This document shows, piece after piece, positions 24,079-33,693 of a DNA stretch of 64,000 nt. The stretch is from the NCBI RefSeq assembly GCF_943193005.1, contig NZ_CALPCH010000009.1:44570-108569 (forward strand), given 5' to 3'. The stretch is from Pumilibacter intestinalis. Lineage in GTDB: Bacteria; Bacillota; Clostridia; Christensenellales; Pumilibacteraceae. The notes beneath the pieces were generated by a model that had not been told where the DNA came from, ran no database searches, and saw only the letters and a program-made list of their open reading frames with translations. The translations under genes and the position numbers were made by a program. Positions within the stretch are counted from its first letter, which is position 1. Each line of letters opens with the position of its first letter.

Positions 24079-26309
24079 TGACAGAGAAATTGTTGCAAGA
24101 ATTAAAAGAATACGATGCGGCGGGCAAGGATATAAAAACGCTGTATACCGAAATATCCGAACTTTGCATGAAATACATTGCGCCCGAAAAGCGCGAGGGG
24201 CGCACAGCGTATTATCTTTCCATCGAATATCTAATGGGCAGAATGTTCCACAACAACCTACTCGAACTCGGCGTTCTGGAGGAAGCGGAAAAGATTTTAT
24301 CGGAAAAGGGCGTGAATATAAGCGATTTCGAGGAGATAGAAGACGCCGCACTCGGCAACGGCGGCTTGGGGCGTTTGGCGGCGTGTTTTCTCGATTCGGC
24401 GGCGGGGTGCGGTTATCCGCTCGACGGCTACGGTATACGCTATAAATACGGCTTGTTCAAGCAAAAGTTCGAAAACGGCGAACAGGCGGAAAGCGCGGAC
24501 GATTGGCTTATCTGGGGTGACCCGTGGAGCGTGCGGCGCGAAAACGAAAAGCGCGTTGTGCACTTTGCGGATATGGACGTGACCGCCGTTCCCTACGATA
24601 TGCCCATCGTCGGCAAGAGCGTGAACACCCTGCGCTTGTTTGCCGCCGAGGGGAGCGAGCAGGCGCAAAAGATATGCGAATATTTGTATCCCGCGGACGA
24701 CACCGAAGAGGGAAAACTATTGCGTATTCGGCAGGAATACTTTTTGTCGGCGGCGGCAATCGGCGAACTTGCGGAAAGGTACGTTGAAAAGCACGGGCGC
24801 AACTTTAACGAGTTTGCAAAGTACCACAGCTTACAGCTCAACGACACGCACGCCGTGATGTCGGTCGCGGAGTTTATACGCTTGCTCACTAAGAACTACG
24901 GCGTATCGTTCGCGCGTGCGCTCGATATTGCCAAGCGCACGTTCAACTATACCAATCACACGATTTTGCCCGAAGCGTTGGAGTGTTGGAATTACGCGCT
25001 CATGGAAAAGATATTGCCCGAAATCGCGGAGGTGTTCAAAACAATTCAAATTTATGCCGAGCGGGAGTGGAAACGCAAAAAGTGCTCCAAAGAGGAAATT
25101 GCGGCAATGTCCGTGTTGCACGGCGAAAGTTTGTCTATGGCAAACGCGGCTGTGTACGTGGGCGAAAAGGTCAACGGCGTGGCGGCAATCCATTCCGAGC
25201 TCGTAAAGCGCAACCTGTTCCCCGTGGCGTACAAATACTATCCCGATAAATTCCAAAACGTGACCAACGGCATCACGCAGCGGCGTTGGCTCATGCTGTG
25301 CAACCGCGAGCTGTCCGCGCTTCTCGACAGCAAGCTGACGAGCGCATGGCGCGAAGATATGACAAGGCTCGAAACGCTCGATACAACCGACACGGCGGAG
25401 TTTATCGCGGTAAAAGCCGAAAAGAAAAAACAGCTTGCCGAATACATTTTACGGCATGACGGAATACAGCTCTTGGACGGGGCGATTGTCTATGCGCAGG
25501 TCAAGCGGCTTCACGAATACAAGCGGCAACTCATGACGGCGTTTGCAATCTTGCGAATTTATTACGATTTGAAAGACGGGAAGCTGCCCGATTTCCGCCC
25601 GTCGGTGTTCCTGTTCGGCGCGAAGGCGGCGAGCGGGTATTTCAGGGCTAAAGGCATTATCAAGTACCTGAACGAGATTGCGCGGCTTGTAAATAACGAC
25701 GAACAAACTAATAAGCTGTTGCAGGTGGTGTTCGTGCAAAATTACAACGTGTCGTATGCCGAGAAGATTGTTGCGGGCGCAGACGTGAGCTTGCAGGTTT
25801 CCACGGCGGGTTTCGAGGCGAGCGGCACGGGCAACATGAAATTTATGCTGAACGGCGCGGTAACGTGCGGCACTATGGACGGCGCGAATATAGAGATTGT
25901 GGAGCACGCGGGCAAGGATAACAATTACATCTTCGGCGCGAGCGTGGAAGAAATCGAGCGTTTGAAAGATACGTACGACCCGAACGAAATATTATCGCAA
26001 AATCCCGACTTAAAGCGGGTTGCCGAAACGCTGACGGACGGCACGTTCTCGGACGGCGGCAAGGGTTATTTCAAGGAACTGTACTCTTCGCTTACAGTGG
26101 GCGCGCATTGGCACAAGCCCGACCATTACTTTATCTTCCGCGATTTGCCCGAATACGTAGACTCGCTGATAAGTGTTAACCGCGACTATGGGAACAAAGC
26201 GGCGTTTGCGAAAAAGCAGATGGAAAACACGGCGCACGCGGCGTTCTTTTCGTCCGACCGCGCAATTGCCGATTATGCGAGAAAGATATGGAATATCGAA
26301 AAGGCATAA
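24078..26309 (+). CDS. glgP: Glycogen/maltodextrin phosphorylase
   Basis: The gene shares one base with the preceding stop (TAATG). The 743-residue protein carries YYLSIEYLMGR near the start, ALGNGGLGRLAACFLDS, LQLNDTHAVM, VTNGITQRRW, VQVSTAG-type LQVSTAGFEASGTGNMK, with the pyridoxal phosphate lysine at K588, and GAVTCGTMDGANIEI. These are the defining GT35 motifs. The enzyme removes terminal glucose from alpha-1,4 chains with phosphate, giving glucose-1-phosphate. The chain is about 50 residues shorter than many homologues, mainly near the N-terminus and in the regulatory loops, which is usual for unregulated maltodextrin phosphorylases. Its end overlaps malQ by 22 bases. Confidence 0.95.
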   Translation: MTEKLLQELKEYDAAGKDIKTLYTEISELCMKYIAPEKREGRTAYYLSIEYLMGRMFHNNLLELGVLEEAEKILSEKGVNISDFEEIEDAALGNGGLGRLAACFLDSAAGCGYPLDGYGIRYKYGLFKQKFENGEQAESADDWLIWGDPWSVRRENEKRVVHFADMDVTAVPYDMPIVGKSVNTLRLFAAEGSEQAQKICEYLYPADDTEEGKLLRIRQEYFLSAAAIGELAERYVEKHGRNFNEFAKYHSLQLNDTHAVMSVAEFIRLLTKNYGVSFARALDIAKRTFNYTNHTILPEALECWNYALMEKILPEIAEVFKTIQIYAEREWKRKKCSKEEIAAMSVLHGESLSMANAAVYVGEKVNGVAAIHSELVKRNLFPVAYKYYPDKFQNVTNGITQRRWLMLCNRELSALLDSKLTSAWREDMTRLETLDTTDTAEFIAVKAEKKKQLAEYILRHDGIQLLDGAIVYAQVKRLHEYKRQLMTAFAILRIYYDLKDGKLPDFRPSVFLFGAKAASGYFRAKGIIKYLNEIARLVNNDEQTNKLLQVVFVQNYNVSYAEKIVAGADVSLQVSTAGFEASGTGNMKFMLNGAVTCGTMDGANIEIVEHAGKDNNYIFGASVEEIERLKDTYDPNEILSQNPDLKRVAETLTDGTFSDGGKGYFKELYSSLTVGAHWHKPDHYFIFRDLPEYVDSLISVNRDYGNKAAFAKKQMENTAHAAFFSSDRAIADYARKIWNIEKA

Positions 26310-27715
26310 GAAAATGCGGAATACTAATGCCCGTGTTCTCGTTGCCGAATAAGTACGGTATCGGGAGTTTCGGCGATGAAGCGTATCGCTTTGTGGATTT
26401 TCTTGCCGCCACGGGGCAGAGCTATTGGCAGGTACTGCCGCTTTCACCTACGTCTTACGGCGATTCGCCCTATCAGTCGCCGTCGGCGTTTGCGGGCAAT
26501 CCGTATTTTATCGACCTCGACTTGTTGCGCATGGACGGACTCATCACGGACGAAGAATGCCGCGCCGAGCGGACCGAGGATAAATCAATCGACTACGCGA
26601 AACTGTACGGGCGCAGATTTGGGGTGCTCGAAAAGGCGTTCGGGCGGTTTTGGAAACCGCGTTCGTATGCGCATTTCGAGGAGGATAACCGCGATTGGCT
26701 TTTGCCGTATGCCGAGTTTATGGCGCGGAAGCGAGCCAACGGCGGCAAGGCATGGAACGAGTGGAAAGAAAAGGCAAGCAACGTGCAGGCAGACGGCGAG
26801 TTTTGGGTGTTCTTGCAATACGAATTTTATTTGCAGTGGAATGCGCTCAAATCGTACGCCAACGCGCGGGGCGTAAAAATCATAGGCGATATGCCCATAT
26901 ACGTTGCCTACGACAGCGCGGACGTATGGAACAGTCCGCAATACTTTTTGCTCGATGAAAAAGGCATGCCGAAAGAAGTGGCGGGCGTGCCGCCCGATGC
27001 GTTTTCTTGCGACGGACAACTTTGGGGCAATCCGCTGTACGATTGGGACGAAATGAAAAAGGACGGATTTGCGTGGTGGAAAAAGCGTTTCGGCGCGGCA
27101 CTCGATATGTACGACTTAGTGCGTATTGACCACTTTCGCGGCTTTTCCGATTACTATGCGATTCCGTTCGGGGAAACGACGGCGCGGAACGGAAGGTGGA
27201 AAAGCGCACCCGGGAAAGAGCTGTTTGCGGAACTCAAAAAGGAATTTCCCGACGCGAATATCATCGCCGAGGATTTGGGCGTGATAGACGAGCGAGTGCG
27301 CGACTTGTTAATGCAGACGGGTTTCCCCGGCATGAAAATCGCGCAGTTTGGGTTCTCGGAGGATAACAGCGGATACAATCCCGAAAACTATCCGCAAAAC
27401 TGCGTTGCTTACACGGGAACGCACGACAATCCCACAACGAAAACGTGGGCGAAAAACTTAAACGCCGCCGAAAAGGCACGTTTTCATAAATCGGTTCGGC
27501 GGCATATCGGAGAAACGGACTCGATTGCGTTGATACGGAGTTTGCTATGTAGCGCGGCGGAAACGGTAATAATTCCCATGCAGGACTATTTGTCGCTGGG
27601 CGAAGAAGGGCGCGTAAATACGCCGTCTACACTCGGACGGAATTGGGTTTGGCGCGTAAAACAAAATTATAAGCGGCACGGAAAACAAATAAAACGGTTG
27701 TGCGCGTTGCGGTAA
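26288..27715 (+). CDS. malQ: 4-alpha-glucanotransferase (amylomaltase, GH77)
   Basis: The 475-residue protein starts inside the phosphorylase gene and contains ILMPVFSLPNKYGIGSFG, YWQVLPLSPTSYGDSPYQS, GDMPIYVA, VRIDHFRGF (nucleophile D281), IAEDLG (acid E328) and GTHDNPT (D380). It disproportionates short maltodextrins, making chains long enough for the phosphorylase and releasing glucose. Overlap with glgP and the 14-base gap to the permease gene show one transcription unit. Confidence 0.95.
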   Translation: MEYRKGIRKCGILMPVFSLPNKYGIGSFGDEAYRFVDFLAATGQSYWQVLPLSPTSYGDSPYQSPSAFAGNPYFIDLDLLRMDGLITDEECRAERTEDKSIDYAKLYGRRFGVLEKAFGRFWKPRSYAHFEEDNRDWLLPYAEFMARKRANGGKAWNEWKEKASNVQADGEFWVFLQYEFYLQWNALKSYANARGVKIIGDMPIYVAYDSADVWNSPQYFLLDEKGMPKEVAGVPPDAFSCDGQLWGNPLYDWDEMKKDGFAWWKKRFGAALDMYDLVRIDHFRGFSDYYAIPFGETTARNGRWKSAPGKELFAELKKEFPDANIIAEDLGVIDERVRDLLMQTGFPGMKIAQFGFSEDNSGYNPENYPQNCVAYTGTHDNPTTKTWAKNLNAAEKARFHKSVRRHIGETDSIALIRSLLCSAAETVIIPMQDYLSLGEEGRVNTPSTLGRNWVWRVKQNYKRHGKQIKRLCALR

Positions 27716-27729
27716 GGAGGTGACGGGGT

Positions 27730-29229
27730 ATGGAACAAAAGTATACGGACAATGCGTTTGTGAAATTCTTTAAGAGCATAGGCGCGTGGTTCGCGGCACT
27801 GTGGAGCGGCATTTGCTCGTTCTTTCGTAAGCTCCCCAAGCGGATTGGTGGTGCGTTCGTGCGGTTGGGGAGAGCATGCAAGCGGTTTGCGCTCGACTTC
27901 GTTCGCGGGCACTGGACGAATAAACTGTCGTACATATTTATGGGCGCGGGAAATATCGGCGCGGGGCAGTATATAAAGGGCTTTTTGTATCTGCTTATCG
28001 AGGGCGCGTTTATCGCGTTTATGACGCTGTTCGGCGGCTCGGCGTTCGTCGGGTTCTTTACGCTCGGAACGACCGCCATGAATACGGGCGACGCGGTAGA
28101 CGAATGGGGCAATCCCATAGTGGCGCACGGCGACGATTCGTTGCTAATGCTCTTATACGGAGTATGCACGTTGCTCGTGATAATCGCGTTTGCCGTGCTC
28201 TATTTCAAATCGATTTTTTCGGGCGTTGCGGCAAGAAAGATTAAGGAAAGCGGCGGAAAACCCAAGTGCTTTAAGCGGGAAATATTCGAGCTGTTCGACC
28301 AAAAGCTATATAAGACCATGCTCACCGTTCCCGTTTTGTGCGTGTTGGCGTTTACCGTAGTTCCGCTCGTGTACATGATACTCATGGCGTTTACGAGCTA
28401 CGACCACAATCATCTGCCGCCCGCCTCGCTGTTCGATTGGATTGGCTTCGAAACCTTCGGCAAAGTGTTTGCCAATCCGCAGATAGCGGGCACGTTCTTT
28501 CCGCTCCTCGGCTGGACGCTTGTTTGGGCGCTTATCGCCACGGTAAGCTGTTACTTTGCGGGGATATTCCTTGCCATGCTCATCAACCGCAAAGGGGTGG
28601 TGGGCAAGCCCGTGTTCCGCACTGTCTTTGTTTTGACCATTGCCGTGCCGCAGTTCATAACGCTGCTCACCATGTCGAACTTTTTGCATATCGACGGTCC
28701 GCTAAACACCGTGCTTATGGACTTGGGGCTAATCAAGGAGCGTATCGGGTGGCTAACCGACGTTTCGCACAATGCCGTCCTGCCGCGCTTCTCGGTGCTC
28801 ATGGTGAACTTATGGATTGGTGTGCCGTATACCATGCTCATAACTACGGGCGTGCTCATGAACATTCCCAAAGACTTGTTCGAGGCGGCGAAGCTCGACG
28901 GCGCAAGCCCCGTAAAGCTGTTTGCGCGAATAACGCTACCGTATGTTATGTTCGTGACGGGACCGTATTTAATACAGCAATTTATAGGAAACATCAATAA
29001 CTTTAATATTATCTATTTGCTCACGGGTGGAGGTCCGTCCGTGCCCGAATACCATATCGCGGGCAAAACGGACTTGCTCATAACATGGCTGTATAAGCTG
29101 ACAATCGAGCAAAACGATTACAACCTCGGTTCGGTTATCGGCATTTACACGTTCGCGGCGTGCGCGGCGTTCTCGCTCGTAGCCTATTCACGGACGAGCG
29201 CGGTGAAAAACGAGGAGAATTTTCAATGA
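27730..29229 (+). CDS. malF: Maltodextrin ABC permease, MalF type, with N-terminal extension
   Basis: A near-perfect ribosome binding site, AAGGAGGTG, precedes ATG 27730. The 499-residue protein has a basic N-terminal extension of about 60 residues (KLPKRIGGAFVRLGRACKRF), then two extra membrane helices around a GAGNIGAGQYIKGF segment, and then the MalF permease core with six helices and the EAA loop EAAKLDGASPVKLFARITLP near 400 that docks the ATPase. Length and the extra helices are like E. coli MalF rather than the 290-residue permeases usual in Gram-positives. No ATPase gene is present in the locus, so a shared MsmX-like ATPase probably energises it. Confidence 0.88.
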   Translation: MEQKYTDNAFVKFFKSIGAWFAALWSGICSFFRKLPKRIGGAFVRLGRACKRFALDFVRGHWTNKLSYIFMGAGNIGAGQYIKGFLYLLIEGAFIAFMTLFGGSAFVGFFTLGTTAMNTGDAVDEWGNPIVAHGDDSLLMLLYGVCTLLVIIAFAVLYFKSIFSGVAARKIKESGGKPKCFKREIFELFDQKLYKTMLTVPVLCVLAFTVVPLVYMILMAFTSYDHNHLPPASLFDWIGFETFGKVFANPQIAGTFFPLLGWTLVWALIATVSCYFAGIFLAMLINRKGVVGKPVFRTVFVLTIAVPQFITLLTMSNFLHIDGPLNTVLMDLGLIKERIGWLTDVSHNAVLPRFSVLMVNLWIGVPYTMLITTGVLMNIPKDLFEAAKLDGASPVKLFARITLPYVMFVTGPYLIQQFIGNINNFNIIYLLTGGGPSVPEYHIAGKTDLLITWLYKLTIEQNDYNLGSVIGIYTFAACAAFSLVAYSRTSAVKNEENFQ

Positions 29230-30071
29230 GAAAGAGCATGAAACGCAGAAGAATTGCGGGCAATATAATTGCGGAGAGCGCGCTTATTATTCTTTCCGTC
29301 ATTTGGCTTATCCCCATTGTGTGGATTGTGTTGCAGGCGTTCCGCAAAGAGTCGGGCGCACTTACGTACACCTTCTTTCCGCAGGAACTTACTCTGGGCA
29401 ATTTTGCTACGCTTTTCAAAAATACGATGTTCGGGCGGTGGTTTCTCAACACCTTTTTAGTCGCGATTGCGTCGTGCGTGCTGTCTACGATAATCACGCT
29501 AATGGTGGCGTATGCAATGAGCCGTTTCCGCTTTAAGGCGAGAAAGCCGTTTATGAAAATCGCGCTTGTTTTGGGAATGTTCCCCGGCTTTATGAGCATG
29601 ATAGCCGTGTATTATATTCTCAAAGCGTTCGGTTTGGACGGTCAGCTCGTGTCGCTCGTGCTCGTATATTCGGGCGGCGCGGGACTCGGGTTCTACGTTG
29701 CAAAAGGCTTTTTCGACACCGTATCCAAATCGCTCGACGAATCGGCGAGGTTGGAGGGCGCGTCGAGCTGGAAAGTGTTTTGGAAGATTATAGTGCCTAT
29801 GAGCAAGCCTATCATAGTATATACCGCGCTCATGGCGTTTATCTCGCCGTGGTCGGATTTCATTTTCGCCAAAGTAATATTGGGAACGAACAGGGAAAGC
29901 TATACTGTGGCGATAGGCTTATTCGAACTGCTTGACAGCACGCACAAAAACACATATTTCACCTGTTTTGCGGCGGGCTCCATTCTCGTTGCCGTACCCG
30001 TAATGTTGCTGTTCATCTTCTTGCAAAAATACTATGTGGAGGGAATTGCCGGCGGCTCTGTCAAAGGCTGA
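29226..30071 (+). CDS. malG: Maltodextrin ABC permease, MalG type
   Basis: ATG 29226 overlaps the malF stop (ATGA) and follows GAGGAGAA; a longer frame to 29160 is rejected. The 281-residue protein has six membrane helices, and the EAA loop reads ESARLEGASSWKVFWKIIVP near 172-192. It pairs with the MalF-type permease to form the channel. It is the last gene of the unit and is followed by a terminator. Confidence 0.92.
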   Translation: MRKSMKRRRIAGNIIAESALIILSVIWLIPIVWIVLQAFRKESGALTYTFFPQELTLGNFATLFKNTMFGRWFLNTFLVAIASCVLSTIITLMVAYAMSRFRFKARKPFMKIALVLGMFPGFMSMIAVYYILKAFGLDGQLVSLVLVYSGGAGLGFYVAKGFFDTVSKSLDESARLEGASSWKVFWKIIVPMSKPIIVYTALMAFISPWSDFIFAKVILGTNRESYTVAIGLFELLDSTHKNTYFTCFAAGSILVAVPVMLLFIFLQKYYVEGIAGGSVKG

Positions 30072-30087
30072 CGGAAGAAAAAACGAG

Positions 30088-30118
30088 AGTCCGTCCGAGC
30101 AATTCAGACGGACTTTTT
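30088..30118 (+). terminator. Terminator of the maltodextrin operon
   Basis: AGTCCGTC (30088-30095) and GACGGACT (30107-30114) form a stem with an 11-base loop and a T tail. Confidence 0.8.
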
Positions 30119-30131
30119 GTATATTGAAAAC

Positions 30132-30160
30132 TTGCGAAACGCGCTCATTTATGCTATATT
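30132..30160 (+). promoter_or_regulatory. Promoter TTGCGA-17-TATATT of a candidate small RNA
   Basis: TTGCGA at 30132-30137 and TATATT at 30155-30160. A strong terminator follows about 120 bases downstream with no clear gene between. Confidence 0.5.
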
Positions 30161-30166
30161 ATTATT

Positions 30167-30286
30167 GTAAACACGGTCGGTTGGTAAATTTGCCTTGAAA
30201 TGGGTAAAAACGGTGGGCAGTATTTTTATCAACTAAACACAATCTTGTCGGTCTAAAAGTCTTCTGGCTTTTAGACCGATTTTTCT
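30167..30286 (+). ncRNA. Candidate small RNA of about 120 nt
   Basis: The interval runs from the predicted start of the promoter at 30132 to the T tail of a strong terminator, stem CGGTCTAAAAG (30249-30259)/CTTTTAGACCG (30268-30278). The only coding frame is 18 codons at 30199 (MGKNGGQYFYQ...) with no ribosome binding site, and its stop lies in the terminator stem. It could be a small RNA or a leader that ends before the lipoprotein gene. No known RNA family was recognised. Confidence 0.4.
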
Positions 30287-30287
30287 T
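30249..30287 (+). terminator. Strong terminator, 11-bp perfect stem
   Basis: CGGTCTAAAAG and CTTTTAGACCG flank TCTTCTGG and are followed by ATTTTTCTT. Confidence 0.8.
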
Positions 30288-30321
30288 ATATGCAGTCCGA
30301 CAAGTTTTCGTAATCTATCGG

Positions 30322-30350
30322 TTGACTGTATTCGAAAAAAATGCTATTAT
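30322..30350 (+). promoter_or_regulatory. Promoter TTGACT-17-TATTAT
   Basis: TTGACT at 30322-30327 and TATTAT at 30345-30350. The start near 30357 excludes any translation start at 30341. Confidence 0.65.
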
Positions 30351-30382
30351 ATTTACAGAAATTCGATTTTTTAAGAAGCTTT

Positions 30383-31282
30383 ATGAAAAATATGCTTTCA
30401 AAACGAATAATGAGAATAGTTGTTGCTATCGTAATTGCGTTGTTTTGTTTCGGTTTGACGGGGTGTTCGGATATAGGTTCGCAATTGGGCATTCCGCAAG
30501 AAGATGAAATCCATATAGAAAATGGATTTGTATACTATATGCCTAAAAAAGGCACTATTGCCTATTTGGTCGGAATACAAGCCGAGGCGGGAGATGAAAA
30601 CGGGCTTGCTGTTATTCCAAAAGAATGCGACGGTAGAACGGTAAGTAATTTGGGGTATCAAAAGAAAATCGAGCATTGGTCCGGAACGTACTATAAAGCA
30701 GAATTGACAATAGACGAAAGCATAAAAGAGGTTTTTATCCCGTCATCGGTTAGGAGTGCGAAAAATTTAACAACCAATAATGGTAGAGTTAGATTTATTG
30801 TTAATAGTCGTATCGATGATTATCCTATATGTCCCGGTCTTAATGGCTATGACAAAATAGTTTTTGTTTATCCCGAAGATTGTTTATGGAGTGAAAACGC
30901 TTATATAAAATATAAGCAGTCGATTGTTAACAACGCAGAGGTAAAAACGGGCAACATATATTTTAATCTAAATCCTAATGAGGGTGATGAATATTGCTAT
31001 TGGCTTGATTATCTGGAAGCGAAAGGTAAAATCAGGAGGCCGAAAGACCCTATAAGGGAAGGATATGCTTTTACGGGTTGGTATACCGAATCGGAATGTG
31101 TCAACATATGGGATTTTGAATGTGAAGTAGAGCTTGCATATTTAAAATCCGAAAATGAGGTAGTAAATATCAATAGTGACGGTTATCGATTTAGTGAAGA
31201 AACTTTTGATGAATATAGAAATTATATAGAGTCTGTATCAAACCATAAAATCACTCTTTATGCGGGATGGGAGAAGGCGTGA
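30383..31282 (+). CDS. Lipoprotein with a C-terminal B-repeat, function unknown
   Basis: ATG 30383 is the first start after the predicted transcription start; a second ATG lies 9 bases later. The 299-residue protein has lipobox LTGC with C28. The middle 170 residues look beta-rich and are unrecognised. From about 205 it has an InlB/Listeria-Bacteroides-type repeat (YFNLNPNEGDE, GYAFTGWYTESEC, ITLYAGW), interrupted by an acidic insertion. The base composition is more AT-rich than the starch genes, and the gene is monocistronic. It is probably exposed on the cell surface. Confidence 0.65.
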   Translation: MKNMLSKRIMRIVVAIVIALFCFGLTGCSDIGSQLGIPQEDEIHIENGFVYYMPKKGTIAYLVGIQAEAGDENGLAVIPKECDGRTVSNLGYQKKIEHWSGTYYKAELTIDESIKEVFIPSSVRSAKNLTTNNGRVRFIVNSRIDDYPICPGLNGYDKIVFVYPEDCLWSENAYIKYKQSIVNNAEVKTGNIYFNLNPNEGDEYCYWLDYLEAKGKIRRPKDPIREGYAFTGWYTESECVNIWDFECEVELAYLKSENEVVNINSDGYRFSEETFDEYRNYIESVSNHKITLYAGWEKA

Positions 31283-31376
31283 GAGAATATTCGATTGTTT
31301 ATATGATAATCGGATAAGACAGATTTTGTAGTACACACTATCAAAAACGCGAGATTTCGTAAAACACACACATAAG

Positions 31377-31424
31377 AAAATGCCGTGATTAGCCTGAAAG
31401 CCGATTGCGGCATTTTTGTTTGTC
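31377..31424 (+). terminator. Terminator after the lipoprotein gene
   Basis: AAAATGCCG and CGGCATTTTT with a loop of about 22 bases, followed by GTTTG. The rest of the gap to 31530 shows no gene or other clear signal. Confidence 0.6.
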
Positions 31425-31530
31425 AAAAAAGATTTTGCAAGTAGACAATAATATATTACGATAAATTTATAAAAAGTTATTGTAAAATCAATTCAATAAG
31501 AACGGGATAAATGAGATTAAGACGAATAAT

Positions 31531-32373
31531 GTGCTTTTATCCGACAAACAGGCGAAATCGCGGAGCGGAATATTACGGCGGTATATAGAGAAAAATATAC
31601 TCGGAATGGAAGTGCGGGATTACGAAAAGTCGAGTTACGGCGGATATGCGTATAGGCGGGTGCAAAGGCTCAGAAAAAGGGGAGAAAAGCGGGGGATATT
31701 CGTGCCCGCGCTCGAATACGAGCTCACAAAGCCCGACAAGCGTCGCACGGCGTTTTGGATAACGGCAATAGTCTCCGCGGCGATATTTGCGGGTATCACG
31801 GCGGGGCTGTGGCTGCTGTATAACGAAATTATAAAGATATTTTCCGACCTCGGCGGGTTGTTTCGTTTTATGCGTTATGTGTTCAATCCCGACGTGCTGT
31901 TCGGTTCGTTCGGGCTGTCCGCTCTGCCGGGTATACTTATGGCGGGCATGTATATTTTGATATTCGTGTTGCTTTCCGTGCCCTTTTCTTCCGCCGTTTA
32001 TTTTTACCGTTTGGTGCGCGACGCGTATTATATGTCGCACTGCTCCAAAGAGGAATTCGCAAAGGGCGAAATAGTGGCTTCCCGCATGTTCAGCCTCGCG
32101 GTTTTTTTAACGGCGATTACAATCCTTTTGATAGTGCTGTTGGCGTATATATCCGTTGCGAGCGCGATGATATATATAGGTCTTATCTACGGCGGACTTG
32201 CCGCTGTGCTCGGCACTTTGCTCGCGCTCATACTCATAGAAAGAACGAAATCAAGCAAGTGGTTCGATACCCTCGACGAAAGCAAAAAGCAGAGTTATTT
32301 GGCGCACGAGAGCGCGTTGCGCATGGCAAAATCCCGCGCGCGCAAACCGTATGCGCAACGCTTCGACGATTAG
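31531..32373 (+). CDS. Unrecognised four-helix membrane protein
   Basis: The frame begins at GTG 31531 with no clear ribosome binding site; ATG 31605 (MEVRDYEKS) is an alternative. From the GTG the protein has 280 residues: a basic, tyrosine-rich cytoplasmic start (GGYAYRRVQRLRKRGEKRG), four membrane helices at about 75-97, 128-155, 188-212 and 215-235, and a polar tail. No family was recognised. The next gene has its own promoter. Confidence 0.55.
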   Translation: MLLSDKQAKSRSGILRRYIEKNILGMEVRDYEKSSYGGYAYRRVQRLRKRGEKRGIFVPALEYELTKPDKRRTAFWITAIVSAAIFAGITAGLWLLYNEIIKIFSDLGGLFRFMRYVFNPDVLFGSFGLSALPGILMAGMYILIFVLLSVPFSSAVYFYRLVRDAYYMSHCSKEEFAKGEIVASRMFSLAVFLTAITILLIVLLAYISVASAMIYIGLIYGGLAAVLGTLLALILIERTKSSKWFDTLDESKKQSYLAHESALRMAKSRARKPYAQRFDD

Positions 32374-32397
32374 ATTTTTCGGAGCGGTTATTTGCGA

Positions 32398-32426
32398 TTG
32401 ACTTGAAAAAAGTTACGTGATATACT
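32398..32426 (+). promoter_or_regulatory. Fucosidase operon promoter TTGACT-17-TATACT
   Basis: TTGACT at 32398-32403 and TATACT at 32421-32426. AAAGGAAC serves ATG 32471. Confidence 0.65.
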
Positions 32427-32470
32427 GATAGCGTTTGATAAAAACGAATTGAGAAAAAGGAACGTCGCAA

Positions 32471-33667
32471 ATGGATTACGGTTACATAGAGCGTTTCAAG
32501 CGGTTGGGGTTCGGCATATTCGTGCATTTCGGATTATACAGCTTGGTAGGCAAAGGGGAGTGGCACTATTCGCTCGGCGGCATAAAGCCCGAGGAATATA
32601 ACGCCCTCGCCGCAAAATTCAATCCCCATGAAAATTGGGCGCAAGAGCTTGTGCAAACCGCAAAGGACGCGGGCGCGAAGTATATTACGCTCACCACCCG
32701 TCACCACGACGGATTTTCCCTATACGATACGCGCGGACTTAGCGATTTCGACGCTCCGCACTTTTGCGGCAGAGACCTTGTGGGCGAGTTCGTTTCGGCG
32801 TGCAAGAGCGGCGGTATAGTTCCGTTTTTCTATCACACTTTACTCGATTGGCACAACAAAGATTACGAAAACGATTTTCCCGCGTACATAGACTATCTCG
32901 TTGAGAGCGTGGAAACGCTTTGCACGCATTACGGCAAGATAGGCGGACTGTGGTTCGACGGCATGTGGAACAAGCCCGCCGCCGACTGGCAACAGGACAG
33001 GCTGTACGGCGCGATAAGAAAACTGCAACCCGAAGCAATGATAATAAACAACACCGGACTCGACGAGTTGGGCAAGACGGGTCACCCCGAAATAGACAGC
33101 GTAACTTTCGAGCGAGGCAAGCCCGCGGCGGTGGACCGCACGCACAAGCCCGTGGCGGGCGAGGTGTGCGAGGGTATAACCGACCACTGGGGATACACAG
33201 AAAACGATATTTGCACAAAGTCGGTGCGCGACTTGATAGAAACGCTTATAGACTGCCGCAAATTCGATTGCAACTTTTTGCTGAATATAGGACCCAAGGG
33301 CGACGGCAAAGCGCTCGAGGGCGAAAGCGCGTGCTTGCGTGCAATAGGCAAATGGATTAGAGCGAACAAAAACTTTATCTACTCCGTTAAAGCGGCGGAT
33401 TTGAACGCCGAAAACGCGTGCGTGCTCACCGACGGCGAATGGTATTACGCGGTGATAAAGAAAGTTCCCATGAGCGCGATAGCAAACGTGGCGAGAGCGG
33501 AAGATTTCAAGCGCGTTAAAATCGATACCGATAAAAAGTTGAAAGACGCCGTTTGGCTTGACAGCGGCGAGCGCGTGGAAACTTTCGACGACGGCGTTAC
33601 GTTCGACGCCAAGCCGTTCGATTACGGCACGAGCTTGGGTGCGCGAGTAGCAAAATTCAAACTTTAA
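32471..33667 (+). CDS. Alpha-L-fucosidase (GH29)
   Basis: The 398-residue protein has no signal peptide. Family motifs are GFGIFVHFGLYSLVGKGEWHY at the start, YITLTTRHHDGFSLYDT, and GLWFDGMW with the catalytic nucleophile D163. It removes alpha-linked L-fucose from oligosaccharides, probably host mucin or milk glycans taken into the cell. It lacks the C-terminal beta domain found in longer GH29 enzymes beyond a short strand region. The DUF4430 lipoprotein gene follows 26 bases later on the same strand. Confidence 0.9.
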   Translation: MDYGYIERFKRLGFGIFVHFGLYSLVGKGEWHYSLGGIKPEEYNALAAKFNPHENWAQELVQTAKDAGAKYITLTTRHHDGFSLYDTRGLSDFDAPHFCGRDLVGEFVSACKSGGIVPFFYHTLLDWHNKDYENDFPAYIDYLVESVETLCTHYGKIGGLWFDGMWNKPAADWQQDRLYGAIRKLQPEAMIINNTGLDELGKTGHPEIDSVTFERGKPAAVDRTHKPVAGEVCEGITDHWGYTENDICTKSVRDLIETLIDCRKFDCNFLLNIGPKGDGKALEGESACLRAIGKWIRANKNFIYSVKAADLNAENACVLTDGEWYYAVIKKVPMSAIANVARAEDFKRVKIDTDKKLKDAVWLDSGERVETFDDGVTFDAKPFDYGTSLGARVAKFKL

Positions 33668-33693
33668 CCACACTGCTTACGAGGAGATAAAAA

